64,000 nucleotides of DNA. It comes from Alteribacillus sp041949975 (GTDB taxonomy: Bacteria; Bacillota; Bacilli; Bacillales; Marinococcaceae). The position numbers and the translations under genes were made by a program. The notes beneath the pieces are model-generated. The model was given only the letters and a program-made list of their open reading frames with translations. It was not told the DNA's origin and ran no database searches. The DNA is taken from contig NZ_JBHFQG010000007.1 in the NCBI RefSeq assembly GCF_041949975.1, forward strand, positions 1 to 64,000, in the 5' to 3' direction. This document shows positions 34,693 through 43,094 of this stretch, in pieces (position 1 is the first letter of the stretch; every line of letters begins with the position of its first letter).

Positions 34693-35358
34693 TCACTTCA
34701 CTGTTTCAATCGTTAATGTATAATCTTTATCACTGACATAGGCATAATAAATCTCGTTCACTTTATTATAACCTTTTAATTGCAGTTCACGTTTTAACCA
34801 TTCTTGATTTTTATTAATAAGTTTAAGATTTTTATGCTGAACAATTCCTTCAACTATAACCGCTATCGGCAGTCCTTTATATTGGGATGGAATATCTAAA
34901 TTCTGAAGCGTTACCGGGGTAATCTCTGGTTTTGGTATAACACTAAGTTTTCCATTAGGTTCTAATAAAACGTATTCAATATCTTTTATATCAGGATAGC
35001 CGGCTGTTCTAATACTTGAAAGTAATTCTGCTAATGAGTAACGGCTTTTTTTTAAATTTTCAACACTTAATTTGCCGTGCTTAATTAAAATAGTTGGTTC
35101 TCCAATAATAAACTGACTAAGAGGCTGTATGAGACTTAACCTTGCAATGAAGCTGTACAGTAATCCAATGACAATAATACCAATAACACCGTGCAAAAAC
35201 CCTTTGATTTCCACTACACTTAAGCCAACATACGATAAAAAGAAAATCGTGATCAAATCATAAGGAGTCCATTGAGACAACAATGATTTCCCTAATACTC
35301 GCATAATGACAAAGATTAAAACAAACAACACTGCTAGTTTTATGAGCTCGATCCACAT
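34693..35358 (-). CDS. DUF421/YetF-family membrane protein
   Basis: This protein of about 221 residues has three N-terminal helices (residues 5-80). The cytoplasmic domain contains the family motif GEPTILIKHGKL near residue 86, then YSLAELLSSIRTAGYPDIKDIEYVLLE across 106-132, typical of YetF/YdfR/YcaP proteins of unknown function. The ATG at 35358 has GAGG 5 bases upstream; a TTG four codons earlier is possible. It precedes the sigma-54 activator by 33 bp and may be cotranscribed, with no obvious functional link. Confidence 0.85.
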   Translation of the reverse strand: MWIELIKLAVLFVLIFVIMRVLGKSLLSQWTPYDLITIFFLSYVGLSVVEIKGFLHGVIGIIVIGLLYSFIARLSLIQPLSQFIIGEPTILIKHGKLSVENLKKSRYSLAELLSSIRTAGYPDIKDIEYVLLEPNGKLSVIPKPEITPVTLQNLDIPSQYKGLPIAVIVEGIVQHKNLKLINKNQEWLKRELQLKGYNKVNEIYYAYVSDKDYTLTIETVK

Positions 35359-35440
35359 TGCTAACCTCAATTTTTATATATTTTAAACCATTTCCTATTT
35401 TAAACTTCATTCGCTATAACTATTCTAGGTTGAATTAAAA

Positions 35441-35473
35441 TAGGCCTTTCCAAAATTGTTTTGGAAAGGCCTA
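35441..35473. repeat. Perfect 15-bp inverted repeat
   Basis: TAGGCCTTTCCAAAA and its exact complement flank a 3-base loop. On the minus strand TTTTAATT follows, so it could be a second terminator behind aroA. A separate perfect palindrome, AGTAAATATTTACT, lies at 35591-35604. Confidence 0.7.
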
Positions 35474-35614
35474 ATCGGGCCCAGCTAGTAACATTTCCAT
35501 TATCATCAAACGGGCTTTCTAATCTGTTAAAGGTTCCTTTTACGGGTTAAATAGAGAAATAGGCAAATTAATTTGTGAGGAGGTTAATTTAGTAAATATT
35601 TACTAAGAGAAAAA

Positions 35615-35655
35615 ACACCAGTAAATAGTTAAACCTTAACAATCTTTACTGGTGT
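35615..35655 (-). terminator. Terminator of aroA
   Basis: ACACCAGTAAA pairs with TTTACTGGTGT across 19 bases, right after the aroA stop on the minus strand. A T-rich tract follows. Confidence 0.85.
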
Positions 35656-35663
35656 ATTTATGA

Positions 35664-37010
35664 TTATGAAAAGTTTACCGGTACTCCGGTTTTCTCTAAT
35701 AATTCATAAAACGTAGGGCAAGTTTTTGATACACAGCCGGGGTCTTCTATTGTGACGCCGGGAACTTTTGTGCCGATGAGAGATAGAGCCATCGCTACCC
35801 GGTGATCGTCATAAGAATGAAGGACAGTCCCTTTAGGGGTTCCTGGATATACTTTTAAACCATCTTGATATTCTTCTACTTGAATACCCATTTTTGTAAG
35901 CTCGGTACAAACCGCCTTAATTCGGTCCGATTCATGATGGCGGATATGCTCCACCTCTTTAATGGTAATAGGTCCATCTGAAAAAGGGGCAATAGCGGCA
36001 AGGGTAAGCGTCTGATCGGACATTTCTTTCATGCTGATTTCAAAATTTCCTTTTAACTGTGCAACACCTTCTACTTCTATATACCCTTCCCCTTTCGTCA
36101 CACGGCAGCCCATTTTTTCATAAAGATCCACCATATAAATATCAGGCTGATTTGTTTGCATGGTAAGATTATTAATACGTACACGGCTATTGTTAATAGC
36201 TGCCAGTGCCATAAAATAGCTTGCTGTAGAGGCGTCCGCTTCAAGTGCCATCTTTTGACCGGTATAGCCCGAAACCGGCACTTTCATATTTGTAAGCTCT
36301 TCGTTGTAAGCTGCTTCCACTCCGAAAGCTTTCATAAGGTCGATCGTTATGTTTACATAGGCATGCTGGACAATGTAATCCGGTATATTAATTTGCAGTG
36401 CTTGTTCGGCGTATGTTCCAGCTAACAATAATCCGCTGATAAATTGGCTGGATACTTTTCCTGAGATCGTAACATCCCCGCCTTTTAAGCCGTTCGCATG
36501 AATTTTTAAAGGATAGTACCCTTCTTTTTCCAAGTACTCTACTTCTGCTCCCAAGGCTTCTAATGCTTCCATCAGCGGCTGTACCGGACGCTCACTCATT
36601 CGTTTGCTCGCTTCTACCTTAAACGTACCTTCCTTAGAAGAAGCTAAAGCTCCTGGCAGAAAACGCGCAATGGTACCGGCTGCCCCGATATAAAGGTCTG
36701 CCTCTTTTTCCGGCCAGTTTCCCCCACATCCTTCGATCTTTACTGTATCTCCTTCCACCTCAATCGAGATACCGAGTTTTCGAAGAGCATCGATACACCA
36801 ATAGGAATCATCACTTCGCAAAATGCCGGATAACTCTGAGGTACCATCGGCTAAAGCTGCTATAATTAAAGCACGATTCGTAAAGCTTTTACTTCCAGGT
36901 ACGGTAATACTCGTATGAACCGTATTTTCTTTCACTGGATGTACTTCGACACGATTTACATCATTTAAAGCCGCCCACGGGGAACGAGCTTTTAAATCTG
37001 GCTTGCTCAT
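35664..37010 (-). CDS. aroA: 3-phosphoshikimate 1-carboxyvinyltransferase (EPSP synthase), divergent
   Basis: This 448-residue enzyme makes 5-enolpyruvylshikimate-3-phosphate in the shikimate pathway. Conserved parts include VPGSKSFTNRA (Lys41), SKRMSERPVQPL, LEADASTASYFMA, HHESDRIKA, SYDDHRVAMA and a late SKTCPTFYE. The loop that usually reads LGNAGTAMRPL reads IGAAGTIARFL at 108-118, so the usual Asn, Met and Pro are replaced. It stands alone, not with aroB/aroC/trp genes. The gene may be a second EPSPS paralogue or a main copy with an altered PEP-site loop. Confidence 0.88.
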   Translation of the reverse strand: MSKPDLKARSPWAALNDVNRVEVHPVKENTVHTSITVPGSKSFTNRALIIAALADGTSELSGILRSDDSYWCIDALRKLGISIEVEGDTVKIEGCGGNWPEKEADLYIGAAGTIARFLPGALASSKEGTFKVEASKRMSERPVQPLMEALEALGAEVEYLEKEGYYPLKIHANGLKGGDVTISGKVSSQFISGLLLAGTYAEQALQINIPDYIVQHAYVNITIDLMKAFGVEAAYNEELTNMKVPVSGYTGQKMALEADASTASYFMALAAINNSRVRINNLTMQTNQPDIYMVDLYEKMGCRVTKGEGYIEVEGVAQLKGNFEISMKEMSDQTLTLAAIAPFSDGPITIKEVEHIRHHESDRIKAVCTELTKMGIQVEEYQDGLKVYPGTPKGTVLHSYDDHRVAMALSLIGTKVPGVTIEDPGCVSKTCPTFYELLEKTGVPVNFS

Positions 37011-37120
37011 ATTATCTTCCTTTCTACTGCAGGAATGAAGTATGTATAGTAATGATTTTTTGTATGCTTTCCATTACACCACCTTGTTCATCAATAATCA
37101 AGTCTCTTTTTTAAAGAAAA

Positions 37121-37146
37121 AACGACCCTCCACCTAGAAGGTCGTT
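37121..37146 (-). terminator. Terminator of the Fe(III) ABC operon
   Basis: AACGACC pairs with GGTCGTT across 12 bases. On the minus strand it follows the ATPase stop and ends TTTTTTCTTTAAA. Confidence 0.8.
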
Positions 37147-37154
37147 ATCAATTA

Positions 37155-37874
37155 TTATACTTCTACAGGCTTTCTTTGTTTTGTCAACGTTTCTTTTAAA
37201 ATATCACACGGTCTGCCGACTTGCTGAACTGCTCCTTTTTCTACCATAACGACCCGGTCCGCTAACACCCGCGCATCCTCTTGATCATGGGTAACAAAAA
37301 TAGTAGTTGTGCCTGTATGTTTAATCGTTTCTCGTAACTCATCACGAATACGCTCCTGCAAGTGAGCATCTAAATTACTAAACGGTTCATCCAGAAGCAG
37401 TAAAGAAGGCTTCGGTGCAAGCGCTCGTGCAAGCGCAATCCGCTGCTGCTGCCCGCCGCTTAGTTCATAAGGGTAGCGTTTTTTATAGTCTTCCATACTA
37501 ATTAGTGCGAGCATTTCTTCCAGGCGTGCTTTTCGCTCGCTTCGTTTCCAGCGTTTTAAACCAAACATAACATTCGCTTCGACTGTCATATGCGGAAATA
37601 AAGCATAATCCTGAAAAACCATCCCGAGGCCTCGTTTTTCTACCGGCAGAAAAGCTCCATCAGTCCCGCAAAACACTTTGTCTCCAACTTTAATCGTTCC
37701 TTTACGGGGTTGTTCCAGGCCGGCGATTAAGCGCAAGATGGTGCTTTTCCCGCTTCCGCTTTCACCAAGAATAGATATAATCTCTCCTTCTTGTATATGT
37801 AGAGAAAAATCAGCCACAGTCTGTTCTTTTGTTCCAGGATATTCAAAACATAGGTCGGAAATGTTCACGTGCAT
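37155..37874 (-). CDS. Fe(III) ABC transporter ATPase, FbpC/FutC type
   Basis: This 239-residue ABC ATPase has Walker A GESGSGKST near residue 36, Q-loop VFQDYALFPHM, signature SGGQQQR, Walker B LLLLDEPFSNLD and switch THDQEDA. It is shorter than FbpC proteins that carry a C-terminal regulatory domain. The ATG overlaps the permease stop codon (TAATG), indicating coupled translation. It powers iron uptake with the permease and binding protein upstream. Confidence 0.9.
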   Translation of the reverse strand: MHVNISDLCFEYPGTKEQTVADFSLHIQEGEIISILGESGSGKSTILRLIAGLEQPRKGTIKVGDKVFCGTDGAFLPVEKRGLGMVFQDYALFPHMTVEANVMFGLKRWKRSERKARLEEMLALISMEDYKKRYPYELSGGQQQRIALARALAPKPSLLLLDEPFSNLDAHLQERIRDELRETIKHTGTTTIFVTHDQEDARVLADRVVMVEKGAVQQVGRPCDILKETLTKQRKPVEV

Positions 37875-39514
37875 TAGTTTGGCTCCTTTTCAATCAGAAT
37901 ATGGAAGATATACATCGCCATTCCGCTTACCAGTACGATAAATATCGATGCCAGAGCAGATTCTTGTATCATTTCATCATTGGCATAACGATATGCCATC
38001 GTTGACAACGTTTCAAAGTTAAAAGGGCGTAGAATTAAAGTCAGCGGCAATTCTTTTAATATATCTACAAAAACGAGAATGAAACCGCTAAATATTGCTG
38101 GGCGGATCATTTTTAAATCTACTTTAAAAAACGTTTCCGTCCAGCTCATTCCAAGTGTTCTTGAAGCTTCCGTGAATTTCATTCCTACTTTCTCAAAGCC
38201 TGATTCAATGGAGTTATACCCAATTGCCATAAATCGGATCACATAAGCAAATAAAAGCATAATGATACTAGTACTCAACACCAAAGCAGGAGATGCTCCT
38301 GCCGCAACTAGTAAGTCGTTTAACTGTTCATCAAGGAATACAAAAAAGCTGATAACTCCAACTGCAACAACCGCTCCTGGAATAGAGTATCCCAAAACGG
38401 TTAACCGTGCCGTCACGGAAGGTACTATGCCTCTAGCCATTCTTGTGTAGTTAGAAACAAGAATAGCAATAACCACAACAACCGCAGCACTTACCCCGGC
38501 AGCAAAGGTAGAGTTCCATATATAGGAGGCAAAAGCCTGTGTGAAAATATGATCAAAAGTAAGAACAGCCCAGTAAGTAAGCTGAATCACCGGCAGTAAA
38601 AATCCAAGGATAAAAATCATACCGGTATACCCAACTGCAGCCGCTTTTTTCCAGCCGTAAAGCTCAGTTGGTTGTAAAGGCTTTACCTTCGTTGTGCTGT
38701 AGCTGAATTTCCGGCGTCCGCGAAAAAACTTTTCTATAATAAGTACGAAAATTACAATTCCCATCAAAATGCCTGCAAGCTTAATCGCTGCATCTAAATC
38801 CCCAAATGAAAACCATGTCTGAAATATAGCAGTACTAAAGGTTTGGATACCAAAGTAACTGACTACTCCATAATCATTTAACACTTCAAGTACCACAAGG
38901 CTTACTCCAGCCACAATCGCTGCCCTTGACACCGGAAGAACCACCCTGAAAAAAGTACGTAATGGACCGCTTCCGAGCACACGAGCGCTTTCAATTAACG
39001 ATGTTGCCTGACTTGCAAAAAAAGCTCTCGTAATGGCATATACGTAGGGATAAAGAAAAATAGTGAAAATAAACACAGCGCCTGGTATATGCATAATGTC
39101 AAAATACTTCTGCGGTAAGTTTAATTGAAATGTTTCCCGAAATGTTCTTTGAACTACCCCAGTATAACTAAGCATACCATGATAAGTATAAGCCCCAATG
39201 TAAGGCGGTATCGCCAGAGGCATCAATAGAGCCCATTTTAATGTCTTACGAAATGGAAATTGGCAGGCTGAAACCAGCCAGGCAAGTGTAGTGCCAACCG
39301 CCACCGAAAACACCCCAGTCCAAAATGCTATGGTCAGTGTATCCACCATGTAGTCTTTCAGCATAAATTCCCGGATATGCTCCCAGTTTTCGCTTGCCGG
39401 TTGAAATACACGTACCATCAAAAAAACAGTAGGTAAAACGAGTAAGTACACAAGAAATACAGCAATTGTTCCCCAGCCTGTTACAGTTGTCGGTAGTATA
39501 TATCTAAATTTCAT
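37874..39514 (-). CDS. Fe(III) ABC transporter permease, fused FbpB type
   Basis: This 546-residue permease has about twelve helices, being two homologous six-helix halves fused in tandem, as in FbpB/FutB/ThiP. The EAA-like loops are ESARVLGSGPLRTFFRVVLP in the first half and EASRTLGMSWTETFFKV in the second. It lies in a Fur-boxed operon with the iron-binding protein. A hairpin in the 255-bp gap upstream should lower its expression relative to the binding protein. Confidence 0.92.
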   Translation of the reverse strand: MKFRYILPTTVTGWGTIAVFLVYLLVLPTVFLMVRVFQPASENWEHIREFMLKDYMVDTLTIAFWTGVFSVAVGTTLAWLVSACQFPFRKTLKWALLMPLAIPPYIGAYTYHGMLSYTGVVQRTFRETFQLNLPQKYFDIMHIPGAVFIFTIFLYPYVYAITRAFFASQATSLIESARVLGSGPLRTFFRVVLPVSRAAIVAGVSLVVLEVLNDYGVVSYFGIQTFSTAIFQTWFSFGDLDAAIKLAGILMGIVIFVLIIEKFFRGRRKFSYSTTKVKPLQPTELYGWKKAAAVGYTGMIFILGFLLPVIQLTYWAVLTFDHIFTQAFASYIWNSTFAAGVSAAVVVVIAILVSNYTRMARGIVPSVTARLTVLGYSIPGAVVAVGVISFFVFLDEQLNDLLVAAGASPALVLSTSIIMLLFAYVIRFMAIGYNSIESGFEKVGMKFTEASRTLGMSWTETFFKVDLKMIRPAIFSGFILVFVDILKELPLTLILRPFNFETLSTMAYRYANDEMIQESALASIFIVLVSGMAMYIFHILIEKEPN

Positions 39515-39679
39515 ACGTAGGTCCTTCTTCTACTAAGCTTATTCCTGTACAAGTGGTTGAGAATGTTTATCATCTTCATTTAGTATGCCAGAGATTTCTG
39601 AAAATGTCACGTGAAAATAAGAATCTTTCTCAATGATGTCACAACATTTTCCTTCGGAATGGCATGCCTGCAGAAAAGA

Positions 39680-39730
39680 GAAAACCAAGCAAAACAGCCG
39701 GTCGTCATTGATTTTGACGACTGGCTGTTT
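39680..39730 (-). terminator. Attenuator hairpin, copy 2 of a repeated terminator module
   Basis: AAACAGCCGGTCGTC pairs, with one mismatch, with GACGACTGGCTGTTT across 9 bases, in the gap between the binding-protein and permease genes. The flank and left arm match copy 1 at 29954-29977 at 23 of 24 bases. No gene is supported in 39515-39769. Confidence 0.8.
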
Positions 39731-39769
39731 GCCATGCATGCAAGAGCTTTTGAGACAGCTCTGATTGTA

Positions 39770-40897
39770 TTAGTTCCACCCTGCTTCATTCATCAGCATT
39801 AGTGCTTCTGTGTTGTTTTCACCCAATTCAGTGAGGTTAAGGTCTTGCTCTTCAAATTCTCCCCAGGATTGCAGTAATTCTGATGGTTCCACATTTGGGT
39901 TTACTGGATATTCATAGTTCGCCTCTGAAAATTCCCCTTGCGCTTCTTCGCTAGAAAGGAATTCTATAAATTCGACAGCAGCTTCCTGATTTGGGCCGTG
40001 TTTTGTAACTCCGGCACCGCTTACGTTTACATGGGTTCCGGTGGTTTCCTGATTAGGGAAAAATACTTCTACCTGTTCTCCAACTTCAACTTCTTCTTCG
40101 TCTGATGAATTGATCATTTTTCCAATGTAGTAAGTGTTCATGATTGCTACATCGCCTTCTCCAGCTACAACCGCTTTTGCTTGATCGCGGTCATTTCCTT
40201 TCGGTGTGCGAGCGAAATTGTTAACAAGCCCTTCTGCCCAAGCGCTTGTTTCTTCTGTTCCGTTAATAGAAATTAAAGAAGCTACAAGAGACTGGTTATA
40301 AATATTGTCTGATGGACGAACTAACACCCGGCCTTCCCATTCTTCTTCAGCTAACGCTTCATAAGTAGACAATTCTTCTTCATCGACTCGTTCTGGGTCA
40401 TAAACAATCACACGAGCTCGTTTAGTCAAACCAAACCATTCATTGTCCTTGTCACGTAAATTCTCCGGAATATTTTCATTCAGTATGTCTGATTCAACCG
40501 ATTGAAGCACACCTGCTTCTTTGGCACGGTGTAAACGTCCTGCATCAGCAGTGATGAAAACATCTCCTTCCGTATTTTCTCCTTCGCGTTCAAGACGCTC
40601 AATTAATTCATCTTCATTACCTGATATAACATTAACTTCAATTCCAGTTTCCTCTGTGAATTTCTCATATAACTCATCATCTGTATCATAATGGCGGCTC
40701 GTGTATAAGTTAACCTCTTGATTCGATTCGCCGCTAGAAGCTTCCTCTTCAGAACTTTCCTCGTTCGAACTTTCTTCTTCTGTGTTTTCCCCAGCTGTAT
40801 CTGACTCTTCATTGTCTTCACCACTACCGCATGCAGCCAAAGCAAAAATGGAAACAACAAAAAGCATTAATAAAAACAATAACGTACGACTTTTCAT
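39770..40897 (-). CDS. Fe(III) ABC transporter substrate-binding lipoprotein, FbpA/FutA type
   Basis: This 375-residue lipoprotein has lipobox LAAC (Cys23), then an extremely Glu/Ser-rich linker to about residue 60. The binding fold starts EVNLYTSRHYDTDDELYEKF and has the FutA/FbpA-type NTYYIGKM near residue 250, where paired tyrosines normally bind ferric iron. ANYEYPVNP near the C-terminus is also family-typical. A strong Fur box lies 40-60 bp upstream. It is the first gene of the iron-uptake operon. Confidence 0.92.
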   Translation of the reverse strand: MKSRTLLFLLMLFVVSIFALAACGSGEDNEESDTAGENTEEESSNEESSEEEASSGESNQEVNLYTSRHYDTDDELYEKFTEETGIEVNVISGNEDELIERLEREGENTEGDVFITADAGRLHRAKEAGVLQSVESDILNENIPENLRDKDNEWFGLTKRARVIVYDPERVDEEELSTYEALAEEEWEGRVLVRPSDNIYNQSLVASLISINGTEETSAWAEGLVNNFARTPKGNDRDQAKAVVAGEGDVAIMNTYYIGKMINSSDEEEVEVGEQVEVFFPNQETTGTHVNVSGAGVTKHGPNQEAAVEFIEFLSSEEAQGEFSEANYEYPVNPNVEPSELLQSWGEFEEQDLNLTELGENNTEALMLMNEAGWN

Positions 40898-40937
40898 TAA
40901 CTCTCTTCCCCCCGTGAATATGTATAATCATTTAATT

Positions 40938-40956
40938 GATAATGAATTTCATTATC
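40938..40956. promoter_or_regulatory. Fur box upstream of the Fe(III) binding-protein gene
   Basis: GATAATGAATTTCATTATC matches the 19-bp Fur consensus GATAATGATAATCATTATC at 16 positions, with perfect outer arms. Confidence 0.88.
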
Positions 40957-41102
40957 TGATATATATTCTCACTGAAAACCATTCTCAAGTCAAGGACTTT
41001 TTACTTAAAAAGTATTGTTTATATTTTTACACATAAAAAAATTTGGCTTGCCGGTAGGTTATCAGCTGCTTCTTTTATGAACATCGGCTCAGGAAAAAGC
41101 AG

Positions 41103-41132
41103 AAGGAGCTGCCCCTTTCGAGCCAGCTCCTT
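41103..41132 (-). terminator. Terminator of the P-loop pseudogene
   Basis: AAGGAGCTG pairs with CAGCTCCTT across 12 bases, touching the stop codon. On the minus strand CTTCTGCTTTTTCC follows. Confidence 0.75.
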
Positions 41133-41718
41133 CATTGCATATGTTTTACAACGTTTTGTATATACTGAAATTGTTTTGTATTGTATCTCTTCCAGGGCGC
41201 AGAGGGAAGATGCTTTACGATACTCCTTGCAGTCTCCGTTTCGTTTCTCGCCTGAAGTTTGCAAGCCCCAAGCCCCTCATAAAAACTTTTTTGAAAGATG
41301 TAAAATGAATGGTCTCTTTCCAATTCTCCTCTTCTTAGAGAGAAGTCTTTGATTTTTCGTTTTCGAATCGTGGTCTCCCCAGCCATAAGTAGTAATAGCT
41401 GTCTGGAAAGCCTATTTGTTTGTCCATAAAAGCATGCAGAAAAGTATTTAAAATACTTTGGAGAGTTAAGAAATCATGGGCATAATCAATAACAGGCTGA
41501 AAGATATCGCCATCAAAAATGACCAGAGCATAAGTTTCTGCCTTTTTTAATGCTAACTGCCACCGTCTTATTTGATGATCACACTCTTCAAACCAATTTC
41601 CCCCTGCTGACTCAAGATACTCACCAGCAACCACATACCCCCCATATCTGTCCTTGAGTTCGAGACAAACAGCTGTTTTCCCTACTGCTCTAGGTCCTTC
41701 TATACAAATGATCGGCAT
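41132..41718 (-). pseudogene. P-loop (AAA/kinase-like) protein with one frameshift
   Basis: The first frame opens MPIICIEGPRAVGKTAV, a Walker A P-loop of small nucleoside/adenylate-kinase-like ATPases. It runs to YYYLWLG near 41380, where the frame shifts in the GGGG run and continues as GETTIRKRKIKDFSLRRGELERDHSFY to the stop. Rejoined, it gives about 195 residues with a Walker B-like ALVIFDGD near residue 85. The family is common in Bacillaceae but without a known role. A one-base error in the G run could restore it, so the pseudogene status depends on that base. Confidence 0.65.
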
Positions 41719-41830
41719 CAAAACCATCCCCTGTTTACATAGATGGCAAATATCCTTTTTCTCTATTATCATATTTTTCGCTATAACAAAGCTATTTCCC
41801 TTTTTCTATTTCCTTCCAGGAACTTAAAAA

Positions 41831-41876
41831 AAAGCCAAACAGCTCCTGATAATAAAATTAGAGTTTGTTTGGCTTT
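41831..41876. terminator. Hairpin between doxX and the P-loop pseudogene
   Basis: AAAGCCAAAC pairs exactly with GTTTGGCTTT. It is A-rich on one side and T-rich on the other, so it can stop transcription on either strand. It most likely serves doxX on the minus strand. Confidence 0.7.
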
Positions 41877-41982
41877 TCCATTCTCAATTGTTTGCCATAA
41901 AGGGTGTTTTTTTATTTATTGAAAAAGTTAATGGATAGTATGAAGCTGAAAATAATAAAATAATTTCGATTCTTTTCCTTCA

Positions 41983-42393
41983 TTAAGAAAATAGAATAGC
42001 ATCAATGGAGAACACTCCTGCTCCAGTTAAAGCAATACCAATCCCTACAACAGCCAGCATCAAGTTATATTCATATCCGCTTTGTGTTGCCCAGAATCCA
42101 TTTGGCCCATGTACCTTGACAATGGCTACTACCATAGTAATAGCAATCAGAAGTCCTGCTATAGGCGTAAATAAGCCAAGAGCAAATAAAAGGCCTCCAG
42201 CTAATTCTCCAAGACCTGCTAGAAGTGCCATAGTATATCCAGGTTTTATACCAATGGAATCAAAGAATCCTGCAGTTCCCTTTAAACCATGACCTCCAAA
42301 CCAACCAAATAATTTCTGAGCTCCATGAGCTGCAAAGCTTATGCCAATGACCAGCCGTATTAATAGCAACCCTGCCCCTGCTAATATTGTCAT
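41983..42393 (-). CDS. DoxX-family membrane protein
   Basis: This 136-residue four-helix membrane protein has the DoxX pattern (LLLIRLVIGISFAAHGAQKLFGWFGG at the N-terminus, LAGLGELAGGLLFALGLFTP in the middle, PNGFW near 105). Relatives include CatD and YfiD/MhqP of Bacillus subtilis, which help cells survive quinone and thiol stress. An HxlR-type regulator gene lies 320 bp upstream on the same strand, which fits that role. AAAAGGAGG precedes the ATG. Confidence 0.88.
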   Translation of the reverse strand: MTILAGAGLLLIRLVIGISFAAHGAQKLFGWFGGHGLKGTAGFFDSIGIKPGYTMALLAGLGELAGGLLFALGLFTPIAGLLIAITMVVAIVKVHGPNGFWATQSGYEYNLMLAVVGIGIALTGAGVFSIDAILFS

Positions 42394-42529
42394 TTTGATC
42401 CTCCTTTTTCTTTAAGGTAACTAAAATATATCAGGTTACTTTTTGTAAGTCAATAATTAAAAAAAGCGTCCTTGTTTTTTCATAAGGTCGTAAAAGTGCC
42501 GCATCTTTGTCCCCGACTGAAGGCAGGAA

Positions 42530-42645
42530 CAAAAGCGCAAGCGCCTGATCAGCCTCGACAGGTAAATGTTCTCCAGTCACGAAAGGCGCTCTTTGCCTTT
42601 CATGACTGGAGGTAATTTAACCCCGAGAGGCTGGGCGCTGAAGAC
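42530..42645. repeat. bcr-like intergenic repeat, copy 2
   Basis: It starts AAAAGCGCAAGCGCC and ends CCGAGAGGCTGGGCGCTG. The central module CTCGACAGGTAAATGTTCTC matches copy 1 at 14429-14597. The inner arms GCCTTTCATGACTGGAG and CTCCAGTCACGAAAGGC form a stable imperfect hairpin. It separates doxX from the HxlR gene; the rest of 42394-42716 holds nothing I recognise. Confidence 0.7.
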
Positions 42646-42716
42646 GCAGATCAAACAATATGGAGATAGTTATCCATTAATTGAAATTTCCTAAACAATA
42701 AAAAAGGCGCTGTTAA

Positions 42717-43031
42717 TTAGCACCCTGTTTTTTCAACCCATTCATCTGCCCATTTCTGCACTTCAGCAAGAGCAGGAGTTATTGCTTCTCCTTTATCTGT
42801 CAGCCTATACGTAATGCGGACTGGTGTTTCGGGGACTACTTCTCGTTTCACCATACCTTGTTCTTCTAAATCTTTCAGCCTTTCCGTTAACATCTTTTTA
42901 CTAATTTCCGGAACTTGTTCGGCCATTTCATTAAATCGCATCGGACCCGCTTCTAAGACTCTTATAATAATACCGACCCAGCGTTTTCCCAATAATCTAA
43001 ATGCCTCTTCAAATTTTGGACACAGCTCCAT
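42717..43031 (-). CDS. HxlR-family winged-helix regulator
   Basis: This protein of about 104 residues is an HxlR-type winged-helix repressor. The core runs LCPKFEEAFRLLGKRWVGII, then RFNEMAEQVPEISKKMLTERLKDLEEQGMV. A single conserved Cys near residue 4 matches the redox-sensing Cys of YodB and CatR, which respond to quinones and diamide. With doxX downstream the pair resembles CatR/CatD control of quinone stress. The ATG at 43031 has AGGGTGG upstream; an earlier ATG would add eight residues. Confidence 0.82.
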   Translation of the reverse strand: MELCPKFEEAFRLLGKRWVGIIIRVLEAGPMRFNEMAEQVPEISKKMLTERLKDLEEQGMVKREVVPETPVRITYRLTDKGEAITPALAEVQKWADEWVEKTGC

Positions 43032-43094
43032 GGACGCCACCCTCTGCACCTCCATTCTTTTTATTCATTTCAACCTTCATCAGCCTGCTTGTTC

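Noticed and set aside
39604..39619. Third parS-like site (TGTCACGTGAAAA)
   Set aside because: Only 11 of 16 positions match and one arm of the palindrome is missing.
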